In this document: positions 12,667 to 14,791 of the stretch, piece after piece
How the letters are laid out: each line of letters begins with the position of its first letter
How positions within the stretch are numbered: the stretch's first letter is position 1
DNA from: Pseudomonadota bacterium
GTDB lineage: Bacteria; Pseudomonadota; Alphaproteobacteria; Rhizobiales; Xanthobacteraceae
Direction: 5' to 3'
Length of the DNA: 14,791 nucleotides
Assembly (NCBI GenBank): GCA_021823875.1
Contig: JAKAMD010000042.1
Coordinates: 1-14,791 of the forward strand
The notes under the pieces: model-generated
What the model was told of the DNA's origin: nothing
What the model saw: only the letters and a program-made list of their open reading frames with translations
The model's database searches: none
Translations under genes and position numbers: made by a program

Positions 12667-14316
12667 TCAGTAGTTCGGGTTGTACATTTGCGCCTTGATG
12701 TGGGCCAACAAGTTCTTCGGCTGTTTGCCTTTCGCCAGCCCGCGCTGGTAGGCGACCTTGGCCACCGCCGCCGCGATGTGCGCCGAGACCTCGCGGATGC
12801 GCGGCAGCGCCGGGTAGAGGCTGCCCTGCTTGAGATCTTCCGCGGTGACGAGCTTGGCCAGCGTCTGCGCCGCCGCCATGAACATCTCGTCGGTGACGAG
12901 CTTGGAGCCGCTGGCGATCACGCCCAGGCCCACGCCGGGGAAGATGTAGGAGTTGTTGCCCTGGCGCGGCACAAAGGTCTTGGCGTTGAGCGTCACCGGG
13001 TCGTAGGGGCTGCCGCAGGCGAACAGCGCGCGCCCCTCGGTGTAGCAATAGGCTTCTTCGGCCGAGCATTCCGCCTTCGAGGTCGGGTTGGAGAGCGCGA
13101 ACACGATCGGCTGCTTGTTGATCTCGGCCATGGTTTTGAGCACCTCCGGCGTGAAGGTGCCGCCGACCGCAGCCACGCCGATGATCGCCGTCGGCTTGAG
13201 CGCGCGGATCGCGGTCACGAAGTTACTGACCGGCGCATGCTCATGCGCATAGGGCAGCTTGTGCGCGGTAAGGCCTTGGCGGCCCTTCACCACCAGCCCG
13301 CGCGAATCGACCAGCCAATTGCGCTGGCGCGCTTCCGCCTCGCTCAGGCCTTCCGCCATCATGGCAGAGACCACGAGATCGGCGATGCCGGTCGCCGCCT
13401 CGCCGGCACCGAGGAAGAGCAGGGTCTGCTCGGACAGCTTGCCGCCAGTGATGCGCAGGGCCGAGAACAGGCCGGCCAGCGCCACCGCCGCGGTGCCCTG
13501 GATGTCGTCGTTGAACACGCAAGCGCGGTCGCGATACTTGTGCAGCAGACGGAACGCCGAGTGGTTGGCGAAGTCCTCGAACTGGATCAGCACGCCGGGG
13601 AACGTCTTGCGCGCCGCGGTGATGAATTCGTCGATTAGCGCGTCGTAGGCGGCGCCGGTGACCCGCTTGCGGCGCAGGCCGACATAATAGGGGTCCTTGC
13701 GCAGCTCTTCGTTGTTGGTGCCGACGTCCAGCATGACCGGCAGGCACTGCTGCGGATGTATGCCGGCGCAAGCCGCATAAAGCGAGAGCTTGCCGACCGG
13801 GATGCCCATGCCATTGGCGCCGAGATCGCCGAGGCCGAGAATGCGTTCGCCGTCGGTGACGACGATCAGCTTGGCTGGGTAGGGCCAATTGGCGAGCAGC
13901 TTGGCGATGCGGCCGCGATCATTGGCGCTGATGAACAGGCCGCGCGGACGCTGGAAGATATGGCCAAACCGCTGACAGGCCAGTCCCACGGTCGGCGTGT
14001 AGATGATCGGCTGGATCTCGTCGATGTTCTCGGTGACGACCTTGAAAAACAGCGCCTCGTTGCGGTCGTGCAGGGCATTGAGCGCGACGTATTTATCGAG
14101 ATCGTCGGGTGCGCGGCGCAGATTGGTCAGCACGCGTTCGGCCTGCGCCTTTATCGACAGCACCGTCGGCGGCAGCAGGCCGCGCAGGCCGAGTGCGTCG
14201 CGCTCTTTCTCGGTGAAGCCAGTCCCGTGGTTGAGCAGCGGGTCGCGTAGCAGTGCGATCCCGCGCGATGATTTGGTAATGGCCGTGCGGCCGCGTGCCG
14301 TGACACGCGTTTTCAT
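12667..14316 (-). CDS. maeA: NAD-type malic enzyme (MaeA/SfcA-like)
   Basis: A 549-residue malic enzyme, converting malate to pyruvate and CO2 with reduction of NAD(P)+. It matches the long single-domain MaeA type, not the rhizobial Dme/Tme enzymes, which are about 760 residues with a phosphotransacetylase-like tail. Catalytic Tyr106 lies in IIYTPTVG, Lys176 in GMGIPVGKLSLY, and metal ligands Glu247/Asp248 in QFEDFANHSAF and Asp271 in VFNDDIQGTAA; the dinucleotide-binding loop is GAGEAATG (303-310). NAD preference is inferred from the subfamily. The ATG at 14331 has no ribosome-binding site, whereas the ATG at 14316 follows GGGAGAG, so 14316 is preferred. The gene has a long upstream region with an FNR/FixK-like box and precedes modA by 175 bp. 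Confidence 0.93.
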   Translation of the reverse strand: MKTRVTARGRTAITKSSRGIALLRDPLLNHGTGFTEKERDALGLRGLLPPTVLSIKAQAERVLTNLRRAPDDLDKYVALNALHDRNEALFFKVVTENIDEIQPIIYTPTVGLACQRFGHIFQRPRGLFISANDRGRIAKLLANWPYPAKLIVVTDGERILGLGDLGANGMGIPVGKLSLYAACAGIHPQQCLPVMLDVGTNNEELRKDPYYVGLRRKRVTGAAYDALIDEFITAARKTFPGVLIQFEDFANHSAFRLLHKYRDRACVFNDDIQGTAAVALAGLFSALRITGGKLSEQTLLFLGAGEAATGIADLVVSAMMAEGLSEAEARQRNWLVDSRGLVVKGRQGLTAHKLPYAHEHAPVSNFVTAIRALKPTAIIGVAAVGGTFTPEVLKTMAEINKQPIVFALSNPTSKAECSAEEAYCYTEGRALFACGSPYDPVTLNAKTFVPRQGNNSYIFPGVGLGVIASGSKLVTDEMFMAAAQTLAKLVTAEDLKQGSLYPALPRIREVSAHIAAAVAKVAYQRGLAKGKQPKNLLAHIKAQMYNPNY

Positions 14317-14381
14317 GCGGTACTCTCCCATAAGCGGACCGAGAATGAGCGGGCAGATTCCATCTATGTAATCTTACGATG

Positions 14382-14395
14382 TTGATGGAGATCAA
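14382..14395. promoter_or_regulatory. FNR/FixK-type binding site
   Basis: TTGAT-GGAG-ATCAA is a perfect match to the symmetric TTGAT-N4-ATCAA consensus bound by FNR/FixK/Anr proteins, which act on low-oxygen signals. Its centre lies about 72 bases before the malic enzyme ATG and 123 bases before the GMC oxidoreductase ATG. If placed at -41.5 for the malic enzyme, transcription would start near 14347, leaving a leader of about 30 bases. The -10 there is weak, so the target gene is uncertain. Confidence 0.55.
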
Positions 14396-14440
14396 ACGCT
14401 CACTCGGATGCATGTCAGCGTTGCGCGAACCTAACCTTTT

Positions 14441-14453
14441 GTTGCAGCGCAAC
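14441..14453. promoter_or_regulatory. Possible operator palindrome upstream of the GMC oxidoreductase
   Basis: GTTGC-AGC-GCAAC is a perfect 5-bp inverted repeat. A related imperfect GTT-N5-AAC lies 21 bases upstream (14420-14430). It sits about 59 bases before the oxidoreductase start, a plausible place for a repressor or activator site. No protein can be named. Confidence 0.25.
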
Positions 14454-14511
14454 GTCGAGCCCGGGTGGCCCCACTCGCAGTTTATCCTGGTTTGAGCTAT
14501 TGAGACCAATC

Positions 14512-14791
14512 ATGCCACAGACAGTGCCCGTTGAAGGCGAATACGACTACATCGTGGTGGGGGCGGGCTCGGCCGGCTGTGTGCTGGCCAACCGGCTGTC
14601 CGCCGATCCCGCCAAGCGCGTGCTCATCCTGGAAGCCGGCGGGCGCGATAACTGGATCTGGTTTCACATCCCGGTCGGCTATCTGTTTGCCATCGGCAAT
14701 CCGCGCGCGGACTGGATGTTCAAGACCGAGGCCGAGCCCGGCCTCAACGGCCGCAGCCTCGTCTATCCGCGCGGCAAGGTGATCGGTGGCT
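14512..14791 (+). CDS. GMC-family oxidoreductase (3' end beyond window)
   Basis: The first 93 codons of a glucose-methanol-choline oxidoreductase, cut by the right edge. The N-terminal FAD-binding Rossmann motif is clear: YDYIVVGAGSAGCVLANRLS with GAGSAG at residues 17-22, and the ribose-binding acidic residue Glu41 in VLILEAGG. The GMC-typical IPVGYL, DWMFKTEAEPGLNGR and YPRGKVIGG follow; the last is the start of GMC signature 1. Such enzymes oxidise alcohols, choline or related hydroxyl compounds with FAD. The substrate-specificity region and catalytic His lie outside the window. No strong ribosome-binding site precedes the ATG (GAGACC at best). It diverges from the malic enzyme across a 195-bp region with the FNR/FixK-like box and a second palindrome. 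Confidence 0.9.
   Translation, partial: MPQTVPVEGEYDYIVVGAGSAGCVLANRLSADPAKRVLILEAGGRDNWIWFHIPVGYLFAIGNPRADWMFKTEAEPGLNGRSLVYPRGKVIGG

Overview
The window looks like chromosomal DNA of a GC-rich alphaproteobacterium, most likely a member of the Hyphomicrobiales (Bradyrhizobium/Rhodopseudomonas/Pseudolabrys type). This is inferred from codon use, from the protein families, and from several short palindromic intergenic repeats typical of that order. There are 13 protein-coding genes (two cut by the window edges), packed tightly. No intergenic gap exceeds 300 bases, and I see no rRNA, tRNA, CRISPR array, transposase or prophage gene.

Layout, left to right: a truncated GNAT acetyltransferase (-) diverges from a class I/II PLP aminotransferase (+). 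The aminotransferase converges, across a hairpin that contains its stop codon, with a GFA/CENP-V zinc protein (-) that lies just downstream of an MscS-family channel (-). An acyl-CoA dehydrogenase (+) diverges from the channel gene; its canonical catalytic Glu is an Asp. It converges, across a long structured repeat, with an EamA-type exporter (-), which diverges from a beta-keto acid cleavage enzyme (BKACE, +). A 402-bp unit follows, consisting of a small GIY-YIG nuclease gene bounded by inverted copies of one palindrome. It fills nearly all the space before a NhaP2-type K+/H+ antiporter (+).

The right third is mainly on the minus strand: a malic enzyme, then a molybdate transporter set modA-modB-modC, then a small polytopic membrane protein (DUF6580-like). 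Both junctions inside the mod set carry dispersed repeats: a two-hairpin repeat between modA and modB (the same family as the one after the acyl-CoA dehydrogenase), and a 54-bp palindrome between modB and modC that supplies the modB stop codon. ModC ends straight after its ATPase domain and lacks the usual molybdate-binding MOP domain. The modA leader has a recognisable promoter followed at once by a foldable element, an anti-Shine-Dalgarno sequence, a hairpin and the Shine-Dalgarno sequence, so it is a candidate cis-regulatory RNA. At the right edge a GMC oxidoreductase (+) diverges from the malic enzyme; between them lies a perfect FNR/FixK-type box.

Most genes are ordinary metabolism and transport. 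The points most worth following are the GIY-YIG/palindrome cassette, the modA leader, the repeat-interrupted mod operon with a short ModC, the FNR/FixK box, and the acyl-CoA dehydrogenase with an altered catalytic base.
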